Source: Prorocentrum cordatum (taxonomy: Eukaryota; Sar; Dinophyceae; Prorocentrales; Prorocentraceae). Taken from it: a stretch of 64,000 bases of DNA. The notes under the pieces were generated by a model. That model was not told where the DNA came from, did not search any database, and saw nothing but the letters and a program-made list of their open reading frames with translations. The stretch spans positions 344,290 through 408,289 of the forward strand of contig CAUYUJ010011248.1 of the NCBI GenBank assembly GCA_963575745.1, read 5' to 3'. Shown here in pieces: positions 1 to 9,533 of this stretch. The number at the start of each line of letters is the position of its first letter. Positions within the stretch are counted from its first letter, which is position 1. The position numbers and the translations under genes were made by a program.

Positions 1-1
1 C

Positions 2-3000
2 TCGCACCTCCTCATGGACGACGACGTCCTCATCGAGCCCCTCCTGGGACGGCGCCCCTGGATGGCCGCCAGGCTGGCCGAGGAGGGGGCCCGTAGAGCA
101 TTCGGGCCTCTTGCGATCAACGCGGAGAAGAAGGACGAGGAGGGAGAGTTCCGCGTGGACCAGATCTGCTGGGGGGTCCACGTGAACACGGAGGAGGAGA
201 CCCTGCGGCTCCCCGAGGAGAAGGTCAACAAGATCCGGATCCTGCTGAGTGACCCGGCCTACGACACGGGAAACACCCAGGTAGCCCTGAAGGATGTCCA
301 GGTCCTCCGCGGCACCCTCAATTTCGCGGCCATCACCTGCCCCCCCCTCCGCCCCGAGTTGGGGGCGGTAGACCGGCTCCTCCGCACTGCGGACCCGGCT
401 GGGGTTTGGGTCAAGATCAGGGAGAGCAGCGAGGGGAGGGAGAAGGACGCGTGGGACGAGTGGTGGGAGGCGCTGGAAGTTTTCCGCCTCTACGCGGGAG
501 CGCCCCAGGCCTGGGCCACCCACTTTAACACAGGCTTGCAGGGGGTCCTCCAACCCCAGGAGCGGCTCGCCCTCCCCGGCGGAATGGAGGAGCTGGTCTG
601 GACAGGAGGGGGCGCCACCGAGACCCGGGTGGGGGCCGCCGACTGGTCAAACGGGGTGTACGGGGTCATGGATGTCAAGGAGGCCATGGAGCCGTTCCAC
701 GCGGTTTTTGGGGAGGGAGCCGACATCATCGCCATCTGCGAGCTGTTTACCTTCCTGGTGCTCGCGGTGGCCCAGGCCCCGAGATGGGAGGGGCGCCTGG
801 TCCTCTACGTCACGGACAACACCAGCACGGAGATCTGGCTCAACAAGCGGACGGCGAAGAACCGCCTCGCCCGCTACGGACCGCGCCTCCTCCAGCTCCT
901 GGAGACCCGCTACGGGTTCCACACGGTTACGGCGGGAATCTGGACCAAGCACAACAGCAGCATGGACCTCATCTCCCGGGAGACGAAGAGCGTAGTCCAG
1001 GAGGAGATGAACCGCCTCGGCTTGGAGGAGATCGACCTCAAGGGACCCTGGAGGGAAGTGCTCGCGGGGGCGGAGAAAGGCCGCCCTTTGGTCCTCCCTG
1101 GAGACTCGGAGGAGGGACGCCGGCTGGCTTACCAGCTGGTGGAGCGCCGCCGGGCGCGGGGACCGCCCGCCGGACCCTTGGCCGGGGTGCAGGTCTTCGA
1201 GTGGCGTGCGACCCTCTCCCCCTGCTGCCGGGTGGCCGGAGAGATGGGGGCACGGATCGGAGCCACCACCCCCAATCCCGGTTCAGCCGTGAGCCACCCC
1301 TGGTGGGAGGTCCACCAGAATCGACTCGTGGCCGACCGGGCCGGGCGGGCCAGGACCGCGGTGAAGGAAACTTGGGTCACCTGCTCCAGTGGCAGCGACC
1401 CCGCCGGCCGAGAGGCCCTCTACTTCGTGCGGTACGCGCTCTCCCACGCCGCCACCCTCGTCGTGCTGGACGGACCTCTGGGCCAGGATCTGGGGGGAGC
1501 CCGCGAGGTGTTGCAGGAGGGTGGGTACGACACAGCGGAGAGCGTGGTGCACACCCACCTCCTTGGGGACCGGTGCGCCAGGTCGCGCCGCCTCCTCCTT
1601 GCCTGGAGAGACGGGGGGAACTGGGGGAGCGCCGCACTCGCACTCCTGCGGCGGGGCGAGCGATTGGCCCCACTGAACCTCAGCAGCGCCCTGTTGACGC
1701 CCGAGGCGGTCCCTCCGGAGCTCTACATGCAGGAGGAGGAGGGGAGGGCCCACTGGCGCCACTTCAAGGTCCCTGAGAGGGCCGACCGCGGGGAGGGAGG
1801 GCGCCCCACCGCCCTCCAGGCGGCCGGGGCCTGGAAGAGCACCCGGGAGTCGGAGGGGGGCGTCAGGGTCATCTTTAGCCCGATGAGCAGCGGGCCCGAC
1901 TACCCACTCTGGCACCCTGACGAGGTCTCCGGGCACTACCCCGTGCTATTGGAAGACGCGCGGGGGGATGGCACCCCTCGGGTGAGGCGCTTCGATCCCA
2001 AGGAGGCCTGGCAGATTTCCGGGGGCCTCCTTCACGATTGGCGGGAGGGAACCCGAGCGGGGGTCCCTGAGGAGGTGCTCCTCATGGGTGCCGCCCGCTC
2101 CATGCCGCCCGTCTCCGCGCGCCAAGTGCTGTGGGCAGCGGCCGGCGCGAGGGGGGGCCTGCTCGCGGAGGGAGCCCGGGCAGGGGTTTGCCGAGATCCT
2201 GATGAGGACTTCATGGCCGCGGCCAACGCGACGTGGTTCAACGCCTGGAAGGCTAACCTCGAGGACCCCCGGACTGCTTACGAGCGGTGGCTCCGAGAGG
2301 CCCGCGGGGCCCGGGCTGGAGGACCACCCGGAGGGACCCCGCAGAGCGGAGGTGCAGGCCTGCTGGGCGGCCCCCACTTGGCGGGGCCCGCCCCCCCTTT
2401 GCTGGGGCCCCGGACGCGGGGGGCTGGGGACTCCCTCGCCGCCTCCAGCACCGCCCCCCCGACGGGAGCGACGTGGGCCGAGAGGGGGGCAAGGGGCCCG
2501 CGCCTGAGGCGCCTCGCCCAGGAGGAGGAGGGGGATTTCATGGGGACGCTCACGGCGGCGCCCCGCGGCCGGAAACCCCAGACCCAGGCGGAGCCCCAGT
2601 GCCCTCTGCTGACGGCGGAGGGGGATCAACCTCAGATTGGGGGAGGCCACCTGGCGGACGAGAGGGAGCGCCTACGGGACAGCCTCATCTTCGGGGACCT
2701 CGCGAAGGGGACACGCACCTCACACGCCGCTGCGTGGAGGCAGTGGTGCCTTTTCCTCACAGCCCGTGGCGGGAGCCCGCTCCTCACGGGGCTGGGGAGG
2801 GAGGGCCGGCGGCAGGATGAGAACGTGCTCCTGGACTGGATCGTCCACCTGGCCCATGTCCAGCACCGCTCGGAGGGGGCGATCCGGGGAAAGCTGATGG
2901 CGGTCCGCCACTACCATATCGCGGCGGGATACCCGGGCCCTCTGGAGCTGGCCCCCAGGCTCGCGCTGGCGCTGGGGGGACTACGGAGGATGGGCGCCAA

Positions 3001-3853
3001 GCAGAACCGGAAGTACCCTGTCACCATTGAGATGATGCGCTGGCTAAAGGGGAGGTTGGACACCGGGAGGGTAGGAGACGCGGCCGCCTGGGCCGCCCTC
3101 ACCACCGCCTTCTTCTTTATGCTGCGCGCCTCCGAGTACCTCGCCGACACCTCCGGGGGTAGGGCGCGGTCTGCCCCACCTTCGCGTCCGCGGACGAGGT
3201 GGTTATCTACATCAAGGGGAGCAAGACCGACCAGTACAATTTCGGATGCTGCCGCAACCACTACGCCACGGGCAATCCCCTTTGCCCTCGCCGAGCTGGA
3301 GAGGCTGGCGCCCCAGCGGTGGACCTCGGAGGGAGACCTCCCTCTCTTCCGAGACGGGGATGGGAACCCCATCCGGCGGAAGGACATCACCGACCTCTTG
3401 GGCCAGGCGGCGAAGGCGGTGGGGATACATCCCTCGCACATCGGGAGCCACTCCCTGAGGATCGGAGGCGCCACGGCTATGTACCACGCCATGCCAGACC
3501 TGGAGCGGCTCAAGCGGTTCGGGAGGTGGAGGTCGGGTGCCTTCCACGCGTACCTCTGGGAGGCGCACGAACCCCAGAAGGGCCTCTCGGAGGCGATGTC
3601 CGCCCAGAACTACAACCTCACCTTGGGAAGCTCGAACCGCTTGGGGCAGACTCCACCCGAGAAGGGAGGGGGGCGGGTCAAGTTCCGGGAGGAGCCCCCG
3701 GAAGAATACCACGCGCGCAGCTGGCCCGGAGGCGCCCCGGCGGGAGCAGCGTTGTCCCCCTGCCGCGCGGGCCCCCTCCCAGCCCCACCCGGTTGGCGGG
3801 GCGGTAAGCTGGGGGGGGGGATGCCCGTGGAAGCCATGGCTGGCTGGCCGTAG
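2..3853 (+). CDS. RT (C-term)-RNase H-methyltransferase-like-tyrosine recombinase polyprotein, 5' partial
   Basis: The frame is open from the window edge. The first residues read LLMDDD, the RT catalytic box, followed by an RT thumb (LPEEKVNKI, LRGTLNFAA) typical of DIRS RTs. RNase H follows, with acidic residues at about D210 (GAADWSNG), E243, D268 (VTDNTST) and D318 (counted from Met at nt 14). Residues about 390-710 resemble a DNA cytosine-5 methyltransferase fold: a basic motif VIII-like GDRCARSRRLLLAW, a motif IX-like RRFDPKEAWQISG and a motif X-like GAARSMPPVSARQVLW. The catalytic Pro-Cys and Glu-Asn-Val are not visible (TCSS and LDGP stand there). After a Gly/Pro-rich linker comes a tyrosine recombinase with Arg at 3125, His-x-x-Arg at 3449-3460 and Tyr at 3551. 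The catalytic Lys segment (YIKGSKTDQ, 3208-3234) lies in another frame, so two compensating indels flank about 3155-3290. The copy is probably inactive. Confidence 0.85.
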   Translation, partial: SHLLMDDDVLIEPLLGRRPWMAARLAEEGARRAFGPLAINAEKKDEEGEFRVDQICWGVHVNTEEETLRLPEEKVNKIRILLSDPAYDTGNTQVALKDVQVLRGTLNFAAITCPPLRPELGAVDRLLRTADPAGVWVKIRESSEGREKDAWDEWWEALEVFRLYAGAPQAWATHFNTGLQGVLQPQERLALPGGMEELVWTGGGATETRVGAADWSNGVYGVMDVKEAMEPFHAVFGEGADIIAICELFTFLVLAVAQAPRWEGRLVLYVTDNTSTEIWLNKRTAKNRLARYGPRLLQLLETRYGFHTVTAGIWTKHNSSMDLISRETKSVVQEEMNRLGLEEIDLKGPWREVLAGAEKGRPLVLPGDSEEGRRLAYQLVERRRARGPPAGPLAGVQVFEWRATLSPCCRVAGEMGARIGATTPNPGSAVSHPWWEVHQNRLVADRAGRARTAVKETWVTCSSGSDPAGREALYFVRYALSHAATLVVLDGPLGQDLGGAREVLQEGGYDTAESVVHTHLLGDRCARSRRLLLAWRDGGNWGSAALALLRRGERLAPLNLSSALLTPEAVPPELYMQEEEGRAHWRHFKVPERADRGEGGRPTALQAAGAWKSTRESEGGVRVIFSPMSSGPDYPLWHPDEVSGHYPVLLEDARGDGTPRVRRFDPKEAWQISGGLLHDWREGTRAGVPEEVLLMGAARSMPPVSARQVLWAAAGARGGLLAEGARAGVCRDPDEDFMAAANATWFNAWKANLEDPRTAYERWLREARGARAGGPPGGTPQSGGAGLLGGPHLAGPAPPLLGPRTRGAGDSLAASSTAPPTGATWAERGARGPRLRRLAQEEEGDFMGTLTAAPRGRKPQTQAEPQCPLLTAEGDQPQIGGGHLADERERLRDSLIFGDLAKGTRTSHAAAWRQWCLFLTARGGSPLLTGLGREGRRQDENVLLDWIVHLAHVQHRSEGAIRGKLMAVRHYHIAAGYPGPLELAPRLALALGGLRRMGAKQNRKYPVTIEMMRWLKGRLDTGRVGDAAAWAALTTAFFFMLRASEYLADTSGGRARSAPPSRPRTRWLSTSRGARPTSTISDAAATTTPRAIPFALAELERLAPQRWTSEGDLPLFRDGDGNPIRRKDITDLLGQAAKAVGIHPSHIGSHSLRIGGATAMYHAMPDLERLKRFGRWRSGAFHAYLWEAHEPQKGLSEAMSAQNYNLTLGSSNRLGQTPPEKGGGRVKFREEPPEEYHARSWPGGAPAGAALSPCRAGPLPAPPGWRGGKLGGGMPVEAMAGWP

Positions 3854-4419
3854 CATGAGTAAGCGGAGGGGTGCTGCCCCCTCACCGTATGCTTGTTTTT
3901 TCCCGCAAGCAGCTGGCACCAAGCTTGCGGCCTTGCGAACCCCTCAGGCTCCAATCTGGGGGAACCCGCCGGTTTTGACGGCGCCCAGTTGATGTGACCC
4001 GTGGAAGGCCCCCCTCCGGGGAGCGGAAGAGCTGCGGTGGGAACGGTTGGTGCGGTGCTGGATCCGGTGCGCCGCAGTGGTGACCCTGTGCGCCCGGGGA
4101 GTTGGCCTTCCGCAGCCCCGCCCCGCAGTGCCCCCCGGAGGGGCGGATTCTGTTTTTTTTTGCAATACTGTTTCCAGTATTCGCGTTACCCCTCTGCAGC
4201 TGCAGCTAGTTGCGGTGCCGCGCTACTGTGATTAGTGCGCTTGGCACCCAGGGTTTTGCGCGGGGTGATGGCGGGCCCGCCTTCCTTCCTACTCTCCGGC
4301 TCCCTGCCCCTCGCCCCTCCTCTGTCTCATTGGCGGACCCCTAGGGCCATCTTTGTTTGGAGGGAGGGTGGGCGCCGTTAGGGCGATCCCCCTGGGGAGC
4401 GGCCCGGGACGGGCGCGGG
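3854..4419. other. Non-coding 3' region of the DIRS-like element
   Basis: GC-rich DNA between the recombinase stop and the first 85-bp repeat. Short ORFs here have no recognisable domain. No other structure was recognised. Confidence 0.5.
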
Positions 4420-4504
4420 CGGAGAGCCTGCGGCTGTGCTCGCGGTCGTCGCCAAAATATGGCTCTCCCTCCTGCTGTTCAGTTAACGGGGCTAGGAGGG
4501 GAAT
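4420..4504 (+). repeat. 85-bp direct repeat, copy 1
   Basis: Begins CGGAGAGCCTGCGGC and ends GCTAGGAGGGGAAT. It is identical to 4661-4745 except for one base (CCTGCTG here, CCTTCTG in copy 2). The spacing from start to start is 241 bp. It is probably part of the split direct repeats of the tyrosine-recombinase element. Confidence 0.9.
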
Positions 4505-4660
4505 ATGGTTTCGTTTGGCATGCGCCTAAACGGTTTTATTCCCCCCTGGCCGTAGTGCTCTGTCGCCCCTCCGCCCCCCTGCTCCCGCAGCTGTTTAGGT
4601 TAAGCAGCGCTTTTTCCACCTCCCACCCCACAGCTCTGTTCCCCCGTCTTTTGGACGGGG

Positions 4661-4745
4661 CGGAGAGCCTGCGGCTGTGCTCGCGGTCGTCGCCAAAATA
4701 TGGCTCTCCCTCCTTCTGTTCAGTTAACGGGGCTAGGAGGGGAAT
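4661..4745 (+). repeat. 85-bp direct repeat, copy 2 (element 3' end)
   Basis: One mismatch to 4420-4504. Immediately after its last base the sequence switches to a Copia-like coding frame, so the repeat marks the element boundary. Confidence 0.9.
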
Positions 4746-6365
4746 CAAGAAGTAGTCGACACATGCAAATCATGTAGAGACTGGGCCAGACCAGGAAATG
4801 CTAACATGAGCTCCGTTGCGCTTCCACTAAAGTTCAACGAGGAAGTAGAAGTAGACTTGCTCTTCTACAAAACGAACATTGTCCTACACATGGTAGACAG
4901 ATGTATACGGCGGAGCGCAACCAAGGAGATCGCGGACAAGACTATGCATACAGTATTGAATGCTATCAGCGAAGCATGGTATTACCTTGGAGCTCCAAAG
5001 GTACTCTACTCTGACGGAGAAGGGGCTTTGGCAAATAAGACGGCTACGTCCATCTTGGCATCGATGGGCACCGAGCTTAGGATCCGGGCCCGAGGCCAAC
5101 ATGCGACGACCGTCGAATCACGCAATGGGCTCCTCAGGCACACCATGCACCACATCGAGAGCGAACTGAAGGAACGTGACATACCGATAGTGTTTACCAG
5201 ACTTCTCACTGAAGCAACATTTGCCATCAATGCTTTCACGTTCTACAACAGTGTATCACCCTACAACGCTCTCCTAGGACGCCAACCAGCATGTCTGCCA
5301 GATTTGCCTACGCTCGACTTTGAAACCAAGACGGAAACGTCTGACCACGCCAGAGAGCAACAAATTTGAGCTGTAAATCTGGAAGCTATCACGCAGGCAA
5401 CTGCGATAGCTAAGACACTGCGGGCGCTTGGCGACAATATTAAGATACCAGGCGGTAGACTCGACAGTGTAGGAGATACAGTCGACTACTACCGCCCGAC
5501 AGCCACCAAAGATGATTGGGGTGGTTGGAATGGACCCTGTACCGTCATCAGAAACGAACCTGATCGTGGACAAGTAGTAATTAGAGGTACAGGTGGCAGA
5601 GACATGTTAGTTCACTACCCACATGTCCGACACACGCTGTTTATCGAAAGTCTGATGGTCAAGGAGATGGGATCAGACCATACAGCATTACGGACTGTGG
5701 TGTAGTTCATTGCCGGGCTTCAAGCTGGACGGGCCTCGATGATGTTTGGTTTCGTGCCAACTCAGCGAGGAAACTTGCAACTCACAACAGCAAGCCAAAT
5801 GGACCCCAAGGTCCACTTAGCACTGCAATTCCTTATTAGGAATTACTTCAGACTAGAAAGCGTTATAGCAGTGCGGCTAGCTAAGAGTGCGCACAAGCTT
5901 CCAGCATATGCCCCGGCAACGGGTTCCACGCTCATCTACTATGACAATGATGTCACACCAGCGTTCCATTATTATGAATCTATTGGAACAGCCATTGACG
6001 TACATCGAGTCACTGGCAGCAGTCATGCACGCATTATCCAGTGCCTCACGTCCACCAAGAAGATCGGCGGCTTCGACGAGGACCTATCCAAGTTCGAAGA
6101 CTTAGCCGATAGAGGTGGCGGTCCCGGTCAGCATCAGCAGGAAACTGCACCAACACAGGATGCTGAAGGAGATCACCGAGGCGATGGCCGTCTTCCAACC
6201 ATCACTGAGGAAACGGAGGCAGATTTGGATGCGTACATGCTTGAGGAATGGTATCGGGAACTCACTCACGATAGAACGGCATTTGAAGATAGCATTTCCG
6301 TTGAAAGCCTGAACTGCACCGGTGCAGATGACGATGGCAGACACCGTGCTAGTTGCAGCAATTGA
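4746..6365 (+). pseudogene. Copia-like integrase and linker region with two in-frame stops
   Basis: The frame opens at the repeat junction with a pre-integrase zinc half (DTCKSCRDW, then RPGNAN). The integrase core follows, with Asp in EVEVDLLF, Asp in YSDGEGAL and Glu in TTVESRNGLL: the D-D-E triad that joins element cDNA into host DNA. TGA at 5367-5369 and TAG at 5703-5705 interrupt the frame, but good coding sense continues after both (IPGGRLDSVGD; then 5739-6365). Around 6320-6365 the sense frame passes to the next frame, where the RT lies. A dead copy is the simplest reading. Readthrough cannot be excluded from sequence. Confidence 0.85.
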
Positions 6366-8364
6366 TTCTGATGAGCAGAAAGCCATGTCCTCAACCGGCG
6401 ACGGTTACGAGGATTTTGCGGTAACACTGGCTACCCAAGAGTTCGACGAAGACTACACGCTTGATTGTGATGATAATGGGCAATACGTCGAGCTCTGCTT
6501 TACCGCAGACATGGCTAAGGTTGTTCTTTCCGAGCAACAACTGGAACACCTAGGATACGGTCAGGCGGCAACGTCTTACATCGCAGCGATGAGGATATAT
6601 GTAAGTGCCGCCTCCAAAAGAGCAGTGGTCGTCAAAGAGGACGATATCATGACAAAGGCGGAAATCCAGGCAAACCCCGTTAAGGTATCCAAAGCACTTT
6701 TCACCGAGCTCGAGATCTGGCTCGACAATAACTGCTTTAAGATGCAGCTACTGAGCCAAGCTAAGAACATTATGACCTCTCGGTATGTGTATAAGTGGAA
6801 ATACGTTAAAAACAAGGATACCGGGGTTATGGAAAAGACCATAAGATTACGCCTGGTTCTCCGTGGTTTCATGGACCTCGACACAGTCGAGACGTTCTCA
6901 GGGACGGCTAGGCGTGGAAACCAGCGCCTCCTCGCAAGCGTGGCAGCATGCAATAAAGCATGGATCATCGCCTCGCTTGATATCGATAAGGCTTTCTTGA
7001 CAGGCCTTACATATCGTGAGCTGGCAACAGCAACAGGCGAGGAGGAACGGATGGTGTGTTTCACACTGCCTCCAGGCTCTGCGTCAGTACTCAGAAGCCT
7101 GCCTGGATTTGGCTCATACGATGAGTCCAAACACTGCCTTCAGTGCTTAAAGCCAGGCACCGGGACGAAGGACGCACCTCGAGCATTCTCACTGAAGCTC
7201 AGGAGCGTCACACGAGGAATGGGGCTCAAAGGCACGTCGTACGACGAGGAGTTCGAGATGAGCCCCAACCTCCTCGCAGCCAAACGCGTTGACGACATCA
7301 ACATGACTGGCACCGAAGCTGGCATCGACTCGTACGTCAAATACGTCGAATCGGCTTTCGGTGCGTGCAAGCTGAACAAGCACACGTACACAAACTGTGC
7401 TGTTCGCTATGCCAAATCTTCAGACGGAGACGTCACGATGGATCAGGACGACTATATCAAGCAACTGCGTCCCATCCATCACGCTGACCTCACCGGATCT
7501 GTTGGCGAGGAAAAGGCTAGCAAGCCGGTAGCTGACATGTTCGTCAGCCTCCGAGGAGCGTTGGCATACGCTCTCATCACACAGATCTGGCTGCTGGTAT
7601 ATGTTGTGCCACTTCATCGTGTTCAGGAACCCACGTACCTACAGGTACGGCGTCTAAACGCTATAGTCAGGAAGCTGCAGACCTGCCCCACGAAGATTGC
7701 GTATCCTGCGATGACACCCGCGGGCGAGGTCGACATTCACAGTGACTCGGGCTATAGGCGTTTAACCGGCGACGAGGACGACGAGGCGAAGGGCTACGGC
7801 ATCCGCGGCTGCAATGTCCTTCGCCGGGGACGCTCTTTACGCGGATACGCGTCTGTCATCCATTTGGTGGACGCGTACTGTAAGTCACACCGACTACAGG
7901 TGCGCTCCAGCTACTCAGCGGAAACGCTAGCGGCAGCGCACAATCTCGAGGACAGCTACAAGACAATCGTCACCCTGCACGAGCTCAGCGCCGGACCAAT
8001 GACACCGACTGAGCTCAAGAACGTCATGGAGTCGGGCGGCTTATGCATCAGGGTATCCTTGACCATTGATGCTGAGTCGGTCTTTAAGTCCCCCACAAGC
8101 AAGGACCTCAAGACCCCGACCGAGAACACCCTGCTCGGCCATATCAATTGGATACGGCACATGATGAGTAAGGGGATCGTTCATTGTGTGCAATGGTGCG
8201 ACACTCGAGATATGACCGCAGACGGCCATACTAAAGGGAGCATCGACAGAGATGGCATCCTGAAAGCTATGGCTGGCCGCCAGACCTTCGAGCACGAGGT
8301 CAAGCGGTATGTGCCGCACCGTGAGGAAGGCCAGAATCAGACAAAACGCTGGAGTTCTCGCTAG
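6322..8364 (+). pseudogene. Copia-like reverse transcriptase-RNase H, 680 aa
   Basis: The RT starts near LFTELEIWLDNNCF and shows SRYVYKWKYV, a fingers/palm segment with SLDIDKAFLTG (first catalytic Asp) and RVDDINMTG in place of the usual YVDD box. RNase H is indicated by VDIHSDSGYRR, SYSAETLAA and DTRDMTADGHTKG near the C-terminus. The ORF is open throughout, yet it depends on a frame different from the integrase part, and the first residue of the YVDD box is changed. It overlaps the preceding frame by about 44 nt, the region where a frameshift, programmed or accidental, joins the two. Confidence 0.88.
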
Positions 8365-9345
8365 CGCCCCCTCAAACTTTTATCAGGTGGCGCTGCCTCA
8401 TTTTTCATCGGTGCGTTCAGCCGGAAACGGCTCTAGGCTCCGCAGCTTAGAGGGGCGACGTCAGAGACGTTCGTCTCCCTCCCTCCCCGACTTTGAGGGA
8501 AAGGGAAAGGCGATAATCCGTCGCCATTCCCTGGCTCAGCTGCGCAGCTCAATTCTATACTCTTTACTTGACAGTACTATCTGGGAGAGAGAAAAGAGAT
8601 GTCGGTCCCCCTACCGACATCCTCCTCTACTCCACCTCTTACTATTTCATCTCAACCACATGTATCTCGCCTTGCCAGCTACTTCCGACTGCTGGTCCCA
8701 GCTAGATGGGAACGGCATCCAACCTGCAATTTTGGCAGTTTCTATATACCATTACCAGCTACACTTTCTGGCAGCGAGCATGGCTGTAAAACCTCAAGAT
8801 TTGCAATTTCCGTGTTCAATGACTTGGCACTTGGCCCTGCGCCCCCACCTAATCAACAACTCGCGAGGGACAGTGGGTGCCTGCAGCAAGCTCCTTCCTG
8901 ATGATGCTCATATACATCACCAATATAATTTTGGCTTAGCGGAGTGTTTTATTCACACATGTTTTGGATGTTGGGACGATGTGGCACACATGCAATACCT
9001 GTTTACTGCAAGAGCCCGCAACAAGTACTACATCATCTTCTCAACCGCAAGTGCGTAGTTATGGAAGTTCTACGATGTCCTGACCCGCGCCTGCGCCGTC
9101 ACCGTGCCGCGCGGCCGTCGAGTCACTCACACTTTGCTACCAGATGCGACTCCTGCGCTTCAAGCTGCGGTACTCGCACTTGGAGCGCACCCTCCGTGCA
9201 CTCTTCTCTTGCCCCTTGCTCTTCAACTGCCGTGACGGGGTACTTCCTCCTCTTCCGTGTGTGCCCGAGGCGTTTGGGTGGGTGGGTGGGGGGGGACCGC
9301 GGGGCGCCACCCGCGCGATTGCGAAGGAACGAAGTCGTCACGTGC
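8365..9345. other. No recognisable gene; probable 3' end of the Copia-like element
   Basis: Immediately after the RNase H stop there are short inverted tracts and a purine-rich run (about 8491-8509, GAGGGAAAGGGAAAGG) like a polypurine tract. A 249-codon ORF at 8309-9058 overlaps the RNase H end, is low in similarity to anything recognised and looks incidental. The rest is unassigned. Confidence 0.4.
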
Positions 9346-9415
9346 GTTTTTTTTGTTTTATAATTATCATTATTATTTTTATTATCATTATTATTATTAT
9401 TATTATATTATTATT

Positions 9416-9464
<49 letters not shown>

Positions 9465-9476
9465 GTCTTCTTCGCC

Positions 9477-9519
<43 letters not shown>

Positions 9520-9533
9520 CATCATTATATTTT
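9346..9533. repeat. AT-rich microsatellite (ATT)n/(TA)n
   Basis: A T-run is followed by ATT/TTA triplets, a (TA)n block at about 9413-9467 and a second (TTA)n block at 9478-9519. It is an island of A+T in strongly GC-rich surroundings. Confidence 0.95.

Larger units (their letters stand above)
1..4745 (+). mobile_element. DIRS/Ngaro-like tyrosine-recombinase retrotransposon, 3' part
   Basis: A single reading frame carries the end of a reverse transcriptase, an RNase H, a methyltransferase-like region and a tyrosine recombinase, the domain order known for DIRS-type elements. It is followed by non-coding DNA holding two 85-bp direct repeats (4420-4504 and 4661-4745). The second repeat ends exactly where a Copia coding frame starts, so 4745 is the likely element end. 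Repeats of this kind suit the split direct repeats of Ngaro/PAT types, but the 5' half is outside the window, so the terminal arrangement is inferred. DIRS-type elements integrate by recombination and make no target-site duplication. Confidence 0.85.
4746..8509 (+). mobile_element. Decayed Copia-like LTR retrotransposon (5' cut by the DIRS-like insertion)
   Basis: Pre-integrase zinc motif, integrase, RT and RNase H in Copia order (integrase before RT). No gag or protease precedes it; these would lie on the far side of the DIRS-like element, outside the window. A purine-rich tract at about 8491-8509 could be the polypurine tract before a 3' LTR. The LTR itself cannot be verified with only one side present. 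Confidence 0.8.

Noticed and set aside
8518-8540. A further spliced-leader-like tract (CCGTCGCCATTCCCTGGCTC)
   Set aside because: Needs an insertion of two bases plus substitutions to align and is not followed by a coding region.
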